NCBI GenBank assembly: GCA_028696185.1
Contig: JAQVHL010000003.1
Span: forward strand, 1-64,000
Reading direction: 5' to 3'
Length of the DNA stretch: 64,000 nt
Source: Halothiobacillaceae bacterium
Lineage (GTDB): Bacteria > Pseudomonadota > Gammaproteobacteria > Halothiobacillales > Halothiobacillaceae
The notes beneath the pieces are model-generated. The model was not told the DNA's origin and did no database searches. It saw only the letters and a list, made by a program, of their open reading frames with translations. Numbering within the stretch: position 1 is the stretch's first letter; every line of letters starts with the position of its first letter. This document shows, piece by piece, positions 30,111 to 39,197 of the stretch. The position numbers and the translations under genes are program-made.

Positions 30111-31838
30111 ATGCCTTTGCGTCCCCTGATGGCTTCCGACCAGCCGGTGGGCAGCATCGTCCGACCCCATATCCTCTCCTGTCCGCCCAACCTGTCCCTG
30201 CGGCAGGTGGCGCGCTTGATGAGCGAGGCGCGCTTCAGCTCCATCGTTGTGATGGAGGACGGGAAGGTGCTGGGAATCTGGACGGAACGCGACGCCTTGC
30301 GCGTGGATTTTTCCGAACCGGCCTCCTTCGAGCGGCCAGTGCGGGAGGTCATGAGCTCGCCGGTCAAGACCGTCGGGCGCGATACCACGTTGCAGCAGCT
30401 GGCCATCCTGTTCCGTGAAGATCACATCCGCCATTACCTGGTGACCGAAATCGATGGGCGCCCGCTGGGTGTGGTGTCTCTCACCGATGTCGTAACCCAC
30501 CAGGGCGTCGAGCACTTCCTGCGCATGCGCGAAGTGCGCTCCGTATTGCGCGGCAGCATGCACGTCCTGGCTGAAACCGATTCACTCAACGAGGCGGCGC
30601 GCATCATGCGTGAGGGCGGCGTGGATGCGGTCATTGTCGGTTATGCCGATGGGGAGTACGGCATCCTCACCGAGCGTGACATCGTGCGTTTCGTCTCCAG
30701 TGATCTGGGCAATGAGGCTGTGGGCGGCTTGGCCAGCCGTCCTTTGCTCACGGTGTCCGAAGGGGCCAGTCTGTTCCAGGTGCGCAATCTGCTCATCGAA
30801 CGTCGCGTGCGGCATATCGGTGTGGTGGATGCGCAAGGCTCGCTGGTGGACGTGGCGAGCTTTCCCGATATTTTGAACGGTATGGAGCTCATGTACGCGC
30901 GTGAGCTCCATGCCGCCCTGCAGGAGCGTGACGAAGCGCTCAATACCTCGCAGCGTAATCTGCATCTGGCGGAAAAGGTCATTGCCACAGCGCTTGAGGG
31001 CATTATCGTGACCGATGCCAGTGGGGTCATCATCTCCGTGAACCCCGCCTTTACCCGGCTCACCGGTTACAGCGCCGAGGAAGCCGTAGGGCGCCCGCCG
31101 TCCATGCTGCGTTCCGGGCATCATGACCTGGGCTTCTACGAAGCCATGTGGTCCTCTCTGCGGGACAGCGGTCACTGGCAGGGGGAGATCTGGAACCGGC
31201 GCAAGAACGGTGAGGTGTACCCCGAGCTGTTGACCATCACCGCCATTCATGACATGGATGGGCGGCTGACCAATTACGCGGCGATTTTCAGTGATATTTC
31301 CGAGTTGAAGGCGCGCGAAAAGCAGATCAGCGATCTGGCCTACTACGACCCCCTGACCGGCGTGCCCAACCGGCGCCTGCTCGACGACCGTCTGCGCATG
31401 GCCATTGCCCACGCGCGGCGGCATGGATTGGCCATCGCACTGGTGTTCATCGACCTGGACCTGTTCAAGCACATCAATGATCGTTACGGGCACGAGGTGG
31501 GGGATCGCGTCTTGGTCGAAGCGGCAAGGCGTATGCAGGAGGCCGTACGCGAGGGCGATACGGTCGCCCGTCTGGGCGGGGATGAGTTTGTTCTGCTGCT
31601 CGATGGCATCGAAACGCAGGAGATGGTGCGTGGCGTGGTGGAGCGCGTTGTCGCATCGCTGGCCTCGCCTATCCGGCTGGATGGCGGCATTGAAACGCAG
31701 ATCACCGCCAGTGCTGGTGTGAGTGTTTTTCCCTGGCACGCGGCGGATGTCGATGTGCTCATGCGCATGGCCGATCAGGCCATGTATCGCGCCAAAGCGG
31801 GCGGTCGCAATGCGGTGCAGGTGCACGGTAGTCTTTGA
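30111..31838 (+). CDS. CBS-PAS-GGDEF diguanylate cyclase
   Basis: A 575-residue soluble protein. Residues ~10-255 contain four CBS motifs (two Bateman modules), which usually sense adenine nucleotides. A short coiled region follows, then a PAS domain (~285-400) and a GGDEF domain (~410-570) with intact RLGGDEF and an intact inhibitory site (REGD). It should make cyclic di-GMP under nucleotide control. No EAL domain and no membrane segment are seen. AAGGAG precedes the ATG. Confidence 0.93.
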   Translation: MPLRPLMASDQPVGSIVRPHILSCPPNLSLRQVARLMSEARFSSIVVMEDGKVLGIWTERDALRVDFSEPASFERPVREVMSSPVKTVGRDTTLQQLAILFREDHIRHYLVTEIDGRPLGVVSLTDVVTHQGVEHFLRMREVRSVLRGSMHVLAETDSLNEAARIMREGGVDAVIVGYADGEYGILTERDIVRFVSSDLGNEAVGGLASRPLLTVSEGASLFQVRNLLIERRVRHIGVVDAQGSLVDVASFPDILNGMELMYARELHAALQERDEALNTSQRNLHLAEKVIATALEGIIVTDASGVIISVNPAFTRLTGYSAEEAVGRPPSMLRSGHHDLGFYEAMWSSLRDSGHWQGEIWNRRKNGEVYPELLTITAIHDMDGRLTNYAAIFSDISELKAREKQISDLAYYDPLTGVPNRRLLDDRLRMAIAHARRHGLAIALVFIDLDLFKHINDRYGHEVGDRVLVEAARRMQEAVREGDTVARLGGDEFVLLLDGIETQEMVRGVVERVVASLASPIRLDGGIETQITASAGVSVFPWHAADVDVLMRMADQAMYRAKAGGRNAVQVHGSL

Positions 31839-31970
31839 CCGGGTCTGCCCTTTCGGGTTTTTTCCTCGCCTGGTGGGTTCGTGCGAACGTGCTTGAGTTG
31901 GCATCGAACCTGCAAACGCACTGGCTAAGCGCAGGCCTGCGAACCTGAATTCCCAGGCCGTATGCAATCA

Positions 31971-32006
31971 TGGCATGGATGTCGACGAAAAATCGACACT
32001 CATGCC
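31971..32006. other. imperfect palindrome upstream of the chemoreceptor gene
   Basis: GGCAT-N-rich arm with GTCGA pairs across a CGAAAAA loop with TCGAC and ATGCC, leaving internal mismatches. It could be an operator or a hairpin terminating the cyclase gene. No clear FliA promoter was found in this 246-bp gap. Confidence 0.35.
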
Positions 32007-32085
32007 ACCTAAAAATTGCACGAGCGTCAACAAAATAACGAAATAATGCGGCCTGACCGCTTAACCTGACTCTGGAGTCAACGCC

Positions 32086-33729
32086 ATGCCTTCTCTATCG
32101 ATCAAGATGCGCCTGATCCTGCTCACCGTGGTGTTCGTGATCGTCGCCACGTCGATTGCCGGTTTGGGAATCTACGGCATGATGCAGTCCAATCATGCCT
32201 ACAAGGATAACTACGAACGGCGCATGATTCCGCTGTATGAAGTGGAGCGCGTCGGGGGCTCGCTGGTGAAGCTGAGGGCTCAGCTCCTGCTGGGAATGCA
32301 GCATGACCCTAGCGGCGATTTTGTGAAGATGCACGACCATCCCCTGGCCCTGCATCTGGATCAGATCCAAAAGGACCGCGAGGAAATCGACAGGTTATGG
32401 ACGCATTTCATGTCGGTCAGTCATGGCAAGGAAGCGCAAGCCCTGGCAATGAATTTCCAGGGGCTCATGCAACGTTATCTGCGTGAAGTCGAGGTCGCTG
32501 TGGATTTGTTGCGCAAGGGAGAGTATCACCGCTCAAACGAGCATCTTCTGGTGACGATCAACCCCTTGATGCGTGAGTTGAATGAGGCCGAGGTCAAATT
32601 GTCCGAGCGCAAATTGCTTGGTGCACGTGAAGGTCTCGCTCAGGTTGAGCAGGCCTATCGTCAGGAACTGATCTTCTCTATTGGCCTGACCATACTGGGC
32701 GTTCTGGTGGTGCTGATTCTGGCGTTCTGGACCATCAAGCGCCTGCAGGCAGGGGTTGGTGCGCTGAGTTTTGCGGCAGGCCGTCTGGCCGAGGGCGATC
32801 TGACGGTGCGCGTTGAGTATGCCGATCATGACGAGCTGGGGCAGATTGCCGAGGCTTTCAATCGGATGCGCGATGGGATGCGCGACACCATCCATCACAT
32901 TAATGGCGCGGTGGCCCAGTTGGCGGCGGCCGCCGAAGAAACGGCGGCCATCACCGAGCAGACCAATTCTGGTGTGCGCCAGCAGGCCAGCGATACCGAA
33001 TCGGTGGCGGCGGCGATGAACGAGATGAATGCCACCGTGCATGAAGTCGCCGAGAATGCGAGCTCTGCCGCGAGCTCTGCCCAGCGCGCGGACGAGGAAG
33101 CCGAATCGGGCAAGCGGGTGGTTACCCAGACCATCGAGGCGATTACCCAACTGGCACGGGAGGTCGAGCAGGCTGCCGGTGTCATCCATCAGCTGGAAAA
33201 AGAGTCGGAGAGTATCGGATCGGTGGTTGATGTGATCCGTGGCATTGCCGAGCAGACCAACCTGCTGGCGCTCAATGCGGCGATCGAAGCGGCCCGTGCC
33301 GGCGAGCAGGGTCGCGGCTTTGCCGTAGTGGCGGAGGAAGTGCGCTCGCTCGCCAGTCGCACCCAGCAGTCGACCCAGGAAATCCAGGACATGATCGGCC
33401 GTCTGCAGGCCGGTGCCGGTCGTGCCGTGAAGGTCATGCAGGCCAGCCAGCAGCGCGCACAGGAAGGCGTGGAGCAGGTGGGGCATGCCGGTGAGGTGCT
33501 GGCGGCGATTACGACGGCGGTGGGCACCATCAACGACATGAACTTCCATATCGCTAGCGCGGCTGAGGAGCAGAGTGCCGTCGCCGAGGAAATCAACCGC
33601 AATATTGCCAATATCAGCCGTGTGGGGGAGCAGACCTCCCAAGCTGCCCAGCAGACGGCGGTGGCGAGCAGCGAACTGGCGCGTCTTGCGGAGGAGCTCC
33701 AGGTTCGCGTCGGGCGTTTTCGGGTCTGA
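32086..33729 (+). CDS. methyl-accepting chemotaxis protein
   Basis: A 547-residue chemoreceptor: first membrane helix ~7-30, a periplasmic four-helix-bundle sensor (~35-190), second helix ~192-215, a HAMP domain and a cytoplasmic signalling domain with the hairpin tip [20 protein letters not shown]. There is no C-terminal NWETF-type pentapeptide, so methylation enzymes such as the CheR encoded at 57263 must find it without that tether. The ligand is unknown. Confidence 0.94.
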   Translation: MPSLSIKMRLILLTVVFVIVATSIAGLGIYGMMQSNHAYKDNYERRMIPLYEVERVGGSLVKLRAQLLLGMQHDPSGDFVKMHDHPLALHLDQIQKDREEIDRLWTHFMSVSHGKEAQALAMNFQGLMQRYLREVEVAVDLLRKGEYHRSNEHLLVTINPLMRELNEAEVKLSERKLLGAREGLAQVEQAYRQELIFSIGLTILGVLVVLILAFWTIKRLQAGVGALSFAAGRLAEGDLTVRVEYADHDELGQIAEAFNRMRDGMRDTIHHINGAVAQLAAAAEETAAITEQTNSGVRQQASDTESVAAAMNEMNATVHEVAENASSAASSAQRADEEAESGKRVVTQTIEAITQLAREVEQAAGVIHQLEKESESIGSVVDVIRGIAEQTNLLALNAAIEAARAGEQGRGFAVVAEEVRSLASRTQQSTQEIQDMIGRLQAGAGRAVKVMQASQQRAQEGVEQVGHAGEVLAAITTAVGTINDMNFHIASAAEEQSAVAEEINRNIANISRVGEQTSQAAQQTAVASSELARLAEELQVRVGRFRV

Positions 33730-33882
33730 AGGCGCTTGAAAAATAGCGCCCCGCAGGGGGCGCTGGCTTGCGTTAACAGGGCGTTTTTCAACGCCCTAAA
33801 CCCTTTTCACAAAGTCGCCCCACGACCGGAGAGTCGCGTTCTTTTTAGGAAAATCTCTGCGGCTTCTGTGAGGGGGCAGAGT

Positions 33883-33940
33883 AAAGGTTTGTTGGACGAC
33901 AGTGGGCGGAGGGAATCGCCCCCTTGGGACCACCATGGCC
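33883..33940 (-). repeat. dispersed repeat copy 2
   Basis: Read on the minus strand this matches copy 1 (9041-9101) through GGTCCCAAGGGGGC, TTCCCTCCGCCCAC and TCGTCCAACAAACCTT with only scattered mismatches. It lies between convergent genes. Confidence 0.85.
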
Positions 33941-34030
33941 GGGGCGGCTCCGACCGGGCCGTCCCGAATTCGAGCGCCGCACCCGTCAGGGCTTGGAGCG
34001 TAGAGGCGCATCACCCCTGCAGCGTACAGA

Positions 34031-34213
34031 CTAGCCGCATTTCTCACACTGGCACGTCACGAGGGGGCCGAGGCGCCGTCGTGGTGCGCCGCACGGAGCG
34101 AGCGGCGCCGAAGGCGTAGCTGACACTACGTCGAGGCGGCGCGAGCGAGTACGGCGTGCCACGGCGAGCGTATCGGCACCCGCAGCAGGGACGGTGTGAG
34201 AAATGCGGGCTAG
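34031..34213. mobile_element. MITE-like element with inverted ends and CTAG duplication
   Basis: The ends CCGCATTTCTCACAC (34035-34049) and GTGTGAGAAATGCGGG (34194-34209) are inverted repeats, differing by one extra G, and both are bordered by CTAG (34031-34034 and 34210-34213 within one base), consistent with a 4-bp target duplication. The 145-bp interior encodes no transposase. The 4-bp duplication and CC-ended termini recall IS1380-type ends, but this assignment is tentative. Confidence 0.6.
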
Positions 34214-34255
34214 CGCCAGTGCCGCCGGATCAATCCGTGCGGAGGTGCTGACGTT

Positions 34256-35119
34256 TCAGTGCAGCAGACCAAACATCCGGCGACGGTTGGCCTGGACCAG
34301 TGGGTGATCGGTACCGAGCATGTCGAACAGGGCAATCAGGCCCTTGCGTCCGGCATCGTCATTGTAGCCGCGGTCACGACGCATGATTTCCAGAAGCTCC
34401 TCAATGGCGCCTTCGTAGTCGCCCTGCATGGCCAGGCGTGCCGAGAGCTGTTCGCGTGTGCCCAGATCGCCCGGTTCTTCCGCAAGACGGGTGCGCAGCG
34501 TGCTGATATCCGGGGTGCCGGCGGCCTGACGGGCAATGTTCAGTTGCGCGCGCAGTTCGCGGGCTTCTTCCGATTCGCGCTTGTCGGCCGGCAGGGCCTG
34601 GAGGATTTCCAGTGCCTCGTCGAGTTGCCCTTCGTTGGCGGTCAGTCGGGCGATGTCGAGCAGCACCTCAGCGTTGTTCGGGTCGAGCTTGTTGGCCTCG
34701 CGCAGAAGCTCCATGGCCTGATCGATGGCGCCGGCGGAATAGACCTGCAGGGCCTTCTGACGCAGCAGGTCGGAGGGGCGCACGACGTGGCGTTCGATGA
34801 TCTTGCGGATTTCGCTTTCCGGTTGCGCACCCATGAATTCGTCGACCTTCTGGCCGTTGCGGAAGACCTGGACGGTCGGCAGGCTGCGGATGCCGTACTG
34901 GGCGGCCAAGTGTTGCTCCTGATCGGTGTCGACATAAGCAAGCTCGATGTCGCCGCCATAGGATTCGACCACTTTTTTCAGCAGCGGCTTGAGCATCTGA
35001 CAGGGGCCGCACCAGGCAGCCCAGAAATCGACGATGACCGGGCGGGTGTAGGAGGTTTCCAGCACGCGCTGCACGAAGTCGGCTTGGGTGACGTCGTGGA
35101 TGTAGGAGGTGGGATTCAT
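34256..35119 (-). CDS. ybbN: co-chaperone/thioredoxin YbbN (CnoX)-like
   Basis: A 287-residue protein with an N-terminal thioredoxin domain (about 8-110) and C-terminal TPR-like repeats (~118-287), the CnoX/YbbN architecture. The active site is WCGPC, with both cysteines retained, unlike the single-cysteine form of E. coli CnoX, so thioredoxin activity is plausible. CnoX holds stress-damaged proteins and passes them to GroEL or DnaK. It is monocistronic between the repeat-rich gap and the yqhA-like gene. Confidence 0.9.
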   Translation of the reverse strand: MNPTSYIHDVTQADFVQRVLETSYTRPVIVDFWAAWCGPCQMLKPLLKKVVESYGGDIELAYVDTDQEQHLAAQYGIRSLPTVQVFRNGQKVDEFMGAQPESEIRKIIERHVVRPSDLLRQKALQVYSAGAIDQAMELLREANKLDPNNAEVLLDIARLTANEGQLDEALEILQALPADKRESEEARELRAQLNIARQAAGTPDISTLRTRLAEEPGDLGTREQLSARLAMQGDYEGAIEELLEIMRRDRGYNDDAGRKGLIALFDMLGTDHPLVQANRRRMFGLLH

Positions 35120-35200
35120 ATCGGCACGGTTCCTCGATGAGGGGAGACCGGCAGAGAATGGGGGCGGTGGCGGGCCTTTGCAAGCCCGCCGTCCAAAGAC

Positions 35201-35707
35201 TCAGTGGCTGCCGCCCTGCAGACGGTCCATGAGTGCGTACATGACGCCGGAGAAGACGAAAGTGATGTGGATGCCGACCATCCAGCCCAGGTGCGTGTCG
35301 GTCATGTTATCCACGTTCATGAAGGCCTTGAGCAGCTCGATACCCGAGATCGCGACAATCGAACCGATGACTTTGATCTTCAGATCGGAGAAGCCGATGT
35401 GCCCCATCCAGTCGGGGCGGTCCTGATGTTCGTGCAGGTCTTCCATCTTGGAAACGAAGTTTTCGTAGCCGCTGAACATGATGATGATCAACAGGTTCAT
35501 GATGAGGGCAATATCCACCAGCGACAGCACGCCGATGATGATCTCGCCGCCGCTGGCCGTCAGTACATGGGTCAGCAGGTGCCATACTTCCTTGCCGAAC
35601 TTGATGAGCAGGACAACCATGGCCACGATGAGTCCGAAATAGACGGGTGCCATCAACCAGCGGCTGGCAAAAATGGTGTGTTCGAAGATGCTTTCGATAC
35701 GCTTCAT
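35201..35707 (-). CDS. yqhA: YqhA/UPF0114 family membrane protein
   Basis: A 168-residue protein with three or four membrane helices (about 17-37, 53-78, 105-125 and 135-157) and the UPF0114 hallmark FEHTIFASRWLMAPVYFGL at the N-terminus. GFSDLKIKVIGSIVAISGIE is also family-typical. Its function is unknown. It lies about 80 bp upstream of the ybbN-like gene on the same strand. Confidence 0.9.
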   Translation of the reverse strand: MKRIESIFEHTIFASRWLMAPVYFGLIVAMVVLLIKFGKEVWHLLTHVLTASGGEIIIGVLSLVDIALIMNLLIIIMFSGYENFVSKMEDLHEHQDRPDWMGHIGFSDLKIKVIGSIVAISGIELLKAFMNVDNMTDTHLGWMVGIHITFVFSGVMYALMDRLQGGSH

Positions 35708-35781
35708 AAATCAATCTTTGTCTTGAGAAGTGGTTTTTATTGTAGCAAGTTGAAATGAGACTGCGATGACGAGTTTCAGGT

Positions 35782-36714
35782 TCATCGGCGCAGATACCTG
35801 GGGGCAATCGCTTCCAGCGCGGTCGGCTGGCGCGGGCAGGCTTCCGGGCAAACGCTGGGCAGGCTCAGCGAGGCAAGATTATCGCGCGAGAACGGTTTTC
35901 CTGGCAGATATTCCATCACGCGCGCCTGCATGCGCGCGGCCCAGTCTGGCAGGGGTAGCACCGTCAGCGGATGGTCGATGAGCTGGGCGGTGTAGGTGAC
36001 CAGCTCACCCAGCGTGTAGTCGCGCGGTCCGCACAGATCGAGGGCCTGACCTTCAAGCTCCCGGGTTTCCAGCGCGTGCAGGAAGGCGGCCACGACATCG
36101 CCGACATAAACCGGCGCAAAGCGGGCGTCGGCGCGGGCCAGGGGAAAGACACCGGGCATGCGCCGGATCAGCCCCGCAAAGCGGTTGAGGAAGCTGTCCC
36201 CGGGGCCAAAGATGACCGAGGGTCGGAAGGAAACAACGGCGAGTTTTCCGTTGCTGGCGGCCGCGTGAACCTTGCGTTCCGCCTCACCTTTGGTGCGCAG
36301 GTAGTGGCTGGGCCCCTGTTCGTCGGCATTCAGGGCGCTCATGTGCAGCAGGCGTGGCGTGCCCGCGCTCTGGCAGGCGGCGATGACTCGCTCGGTCAAT
36401 TCCACATGGGCGCGGCGAAAGCCGCTGCCGTCATGGCCGCGTTCATTGAGGATGCCGACCAGATTGATGACCGCGCTGGATGACTGGCACAGGCGCTCCA
36501 GGGTGGCGGGGTCGAAAACATCCGCTTCGATCAGTTGCACCCCTGGGATCAGCTTGAGTTCCCGCACCTGCTCAGGGCGGCGGGTGGGGATCAGCACCCG
36601 CGCGCCACGGGCGCCAAGGCGCGCGGCCAGGGCGTGCCCTACAAAGCCGGCGCCGCCGAGAAGGCTGATGGTCTGACCGGTAAGAGGGAAGGGGGCTTGC
36701 GGAAATCGTGCCAT
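35782..36714 (-). CDS. NDUFA9-like NAD(P)-binding protein (atypical SDR)
   Basis: A 310-residue atypical short-chain dehydrogenase related to the complex I subunit NDUFA9. The Rossmann loop reads LLGGAGFVGHALAARL, and SYLRTKGEAER-like sequence (HYLRTKGEAERKV) supplies the Tyr-x3-Lys-like region. SFRPSVIFGPGDSF is also typical. In bacteria these are soluble or peripheral proteins of uncertain role, possibly quinone or lipid metabolism. It is divergent from the aldehyde dehydrogenase gene. Confidence 0.85.
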   Translation of the reverse strand: MARFPQAPFPLTGQTISLLGGAGFVGHALAARLGARGARVLIPTRRPEQVRELKLIPGVQLIEADVFDPATLERLCQSSSAVINLVGILNERGHDGSGFRRAHVELTERVIAACQSAGTPRLLHMSALNADEQGPSHYLRTKGEAERKVHAAASNGKLAVVSFRPSVIFGPGDSFLNRFAGLIRRMPGVFPLARADARFAPVYVGDVVAAFLHALETRELEGQALDLCGPRDYTLGELVTYTAQLIDHPLTVLPLPDWAARMQARVMEYLPGKPFSRDNLASLSLPSVCPEACPRQPTALEAIAPRYLRR

Positions 36715-36877
36715 GCGCGGGGTCTCGTCTGCCGGGAAAGGGTTATAGCGAGAGTAGCATGTCCGGTCCCGCTTGCGCCTGCATCGACGGGGGAAGCGAT
36801 GGCCCTGATATACTGCTACAGGGTGGATGCGCGACGCGATGGCGGTTTTCAGTTAGCCCCCCGGCTTGGAGGTTTTC

Positions 36878-38245
36878 ATGCAGTTTCAGTCCATTGATCC
36901 CTATGACGGCCGGGTCCATGCCCGGTTTGATGTCTGGGACGCCGGGCGGATTGAGCAGGCGCTGGGCGATGCGGCCGGGATGTTTCCTCTGTGGCGGGAT
37001 ACCTCTTTGCGCAGGCGTGCCGAGCTTCTGGCGCGGGTTGGCGAGCGTTTGCTGATGCAGCGTGATGAGCTGGCCGAGGTCATGTGCGCGGAAATGGGGA
37101 AGCGATTGGTCGAGGCGCGCGCCGAAGTGGAGAAATCCGCCTGGGTCTGCGCGTATTACGCCGAACAGGCCGAGGCGTTCATGGCCGACGAGCCGGTGCA
37201 TTCCGGCGCCGGGCGTAGTGTTGTGGTCCATGAGCCGCTCGGGCCGGTACTGGCCGTCATGCCGTGGAATTTTCCGCTCTGGCAGGTGTTCCGCTTTGCT
37301 GCGCCGGCCCTGGTGGCCGGAAACGTCGGTCTGCTCAAGCATGCGTCGAACGTGCCGCAGTGCGCCGTACTGATCGAGGACGTGATTCGCGAAGCGGGCG
37401 TGCCTGCAGGTGTGTTCCAGACGCTGATGATTCGCTCCGGGCAGGTCGATGCTGTGGTGCGCGATGCGCGCGTGCGGGCGGTCAGCCTGACCGGCAGTGA
37501 GCCGGCGGGGCGCGCGGTGGCGCGGGCGGCGGGCGAGTCCTTGAAGAAGGCGGTCCTTGAGCTGGGCGGTTCGGATGCCTTTATCGTGCTGGAGGATGCG
37601 GATCTGGCCTGGACCGTGGAGCGGGCCGTGCAATCGCGTTTTGCCAATGCCGGTCAGAGCTGCATTGCCGCCAAGCGCTTTCTGGTGGTCGAGGCGGTGG
37701 CCGACGATTTTGTCGCCCGCCTGGCCGAGGCGGTGCGTGCCCTGGAGCCTGGTGATCCGCGTGCGCCACAGACCACGCTGGCCCCCCTGGCCCGAGCGGA
37801 TCTGGTGAGTGAGATCGACGCCCAGGTGCGCGATGCGCTGGCGCAGGGGGCGCGCTGTGTTACCGGCGGTACGCCTCTGCCGGCCTTGGGGCCGAACTTC
37901 TATGCCGCGACCGTGCTCGAAGGTATCCGGCCCGGCATGCGCGCCTGGGAGGAGGAACTGTTCGGACCCGTCGCACTCGTTACCCGTGTGGCGGATGAAG
38001 AGGAGGCGCTGTCCATTGCCAACGGCTCGCGTTTCGGACTGGGGGGCAGCGTGTGGACGCGTGATGTGGCACGGGGCGAGGCACTGGCGCGGCGTCTGAC
38101 CTGTGGTGCGGCTTTTGTCAATGATCTGGTGCATAGCGATCCGCGTCTGCCCTTCGGGGGATGCAAGGATTCCGGCTACGGGCGCGAGCTTTCGCGGCAT
38201 GGCTTGCGCGAGTTCGTCAACGTCAAAACCCTGTGGGTGCGTTAA
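36878..38245 (+). CDS. sad: NAD(P)+-dependent succinate-semialdehyde dehydrogenase (Sad/YneI-like)
   Basis: A 455-residue aldehyde dehydrogenase. The catalytic Cys lies in NAGQSCIAAKRF and the general-base Glu in LELGGSD; the NAD region includes MPWNFPLWQ. It aligns along its length with E. coli Sad (YneI), including the short N-terminus, so succinate semialdehyde is the best guess, though other aldehydes are possible. ATG 36878 has GGAGG 7 nt upstream. A long open frame on the opposite strand is a codon-bias shadow. Confidence 0.9.
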   Translation: MQFQSIDPYDGRVHARFDVWDAGRIEQALGDAAGMFPLWRDTSLRRRAELLARVGERLLMQRDELAEVMCAEMGKRLVEARAEVEKSAWVCAYYAEQAEAFMADEPVHSGAGRSVVVHEPLGPVLAVMPWNFPLWQVFRFAAPALVAGNVGLLKHASNVPQCAVLIEDVIREAGVPAGVFQTLMIRSGQVDAVVRDARVRAVSLTGSEPAGRAVARAAGESLKKAVLELGGSDAFIVLEDADLAWTVERAVQSRFANAGQSCIAAKRFLVVEAVADDFVARLAEAVRALEPGDPRAPQTTLAPLARADLVSEIDAQVRDALAQGARCVTGGTPLPALGPNFYAATVLEGIRPGMRAWEEELFGPVALVTRVADEEEALSIANGSRFGLGGSVWTRDVARGEALARRLTCGAAFVNDLVHSDPRLPFGGCKDSGYGRELSRHGLREFVNVKTLWVR

Positions 38246-38297
38246 CGCTGCACGCCCTGCATGCCCCCCGGCCGGTCGCCGGGGTCTGGAGAATATC

Positions 38298-39197
38298 GTG
38301 TCCGCTGCCTGGGCCTATTGGGGCGTGATTCTGATCTGGTCGACCACGCCTCTGGCTATCGACTGGAGCGTCGAGCCCGGCGTGGACTGGCTGTTCGCCC
38401 TGGCGTTGCGCATGTGGGGCGGGCTGGTCGTCGCTTTTGTCTTTCTGGCGGTGCTGCGCGAGCGTTTCCCGCTCGATCGCCGTGCCTGGCATGCCTATGT
38501 GGCGGCGGCTCTGGGCGTGTATCTGTCGATGCTGCTCACCTACTGGGCGGCGCAGCATCTCTCCAGCGGGGTATTGGCGGTGGTGTTCGGCCTCACGCCG
38601 TTCTTCACCAGCCTGCTGGCAGGGGTTGGCCTGGGCGAACGACTGACCTGGAACAAGATCCTGGGCATGTTGCTTGGTTTCGGTGGTCTGTGGCTGTTCT
38701 TTCACGATCAGCTGACCCTGGGGGATTGGGGGTGGATTGCCGTGATGGTGATGGCCTTGAGTACCTTCCTGCACGCGCTGAGCACGGTTTGGGTGAAACG
38801 GGTCGGCGCACAGGTTTCGGGGCTGGCGGTGACGGCCGGCGCCCTCTTGCTGTCCGCGCCCCTGTATGCGCTGAGCTGGGTTATTCTGGGTGTCGAATGG
38901 CCGCAGACGCTGGCACCGCGCACGCTGGGTGCGATAGCTTATCTGGCCGTGGTCGGTTCGGTATTGGGGTTTTTTCTTTATTTTCATGCCCTGCGCGTGT
39001 TGCCGGCCAGCCGCATGGGCTTGATTCCGCTTTTGACCCCCTTGCTGGCCGTATCCCTGGCCATGATATTGAATGATGAACATTTTACCCCGATGGCCTG
39101 GGCGGGGTTCGCCTCGGTCATGGCCGGTCTGCTCTTGCACGAATCGGCCGCCTTGCGCCGGTGGGGGGTATCCAGGATGAAAGGAAGATCGATATGA
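38298..39197 (+). CDS. EamA-family (DMT) transporter
   Basis: A 299-residue membrane protein with ten predicted helices arranged as two EamA repeats, for example TYWAAQHLSSGVLAVVFGLT in the first and AYLAVVGSVLGFFLYFHALR in the second. It probably exports a small metabolite, substrate unknown. GTG 38298 has GGAG 8 nt upstream; the frame extends further up but overlaps the dehydrogenase and lacks homology. It overlaps the next gene by 4 bp (ATGA). Confidence 0.9.
   Translation: MSAAWAYWGVILIWSTTPLAIDWSVEPGVDWLFALALRMWGGLVVAFVFLAVLRERFPLDRRAWHAYVAAALGVYLSMLLTYWAAQHLSSGVLAVVFGLTPFFTSLLAGVGLGERLTWNKILGMLLGFGGLWLFFHDQLTLGDWGWIAVMVMALSTFLHALSTVWVKRVGAQVSGLAVTAGALLLSAPLYALSWVILGVEWPQTLAPRTLGAIAYLAVVGSVLGFFLYFHALRVLPASRMGLIPLLTPLLAVSLAMILNDEHFTPMAWAGFASVMAGLLLHESAALRRWGVSRMKGRSI

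Larger units (their letters stand above)
33730..34255. other. 526-bp gene-free convergent gap with terminators and repeats
   Basis: No credible gene is seen. The stretch contains a hairpin AGCGCCCC/GGGGCGCT (33745-33764) with a T-run on the minus side, a hairpin AGGGCGTT-TTTC-AACGCCCT (33778-33797) that fits termination of the chemoreceptor gene, dispersed repeat copy 2 (33883-33940) and a MITE-like element (34031-34213). Confidence 0.7.

Noticed and set aside
31839-32085. FliA promoter for the chemoreceptor gene
   Set aside because: The best candidates miss most of the -35 or -10 consensus at the right spacing.
33736-34119. 127-codon frame after the chemoreceptor
   Set aside because: It runs through the terminator, repeat copy 2 and the MITE-like end, so it is not a plausible gene.
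36743-38200. 485-codon open frame opposite the aldehyde dehydrogenase
   Set aside because: It lies antisense to a clear aldehyde dehydrogenase and has no recognisable domain; GC-rich codon bias opens such frames throughout the window.
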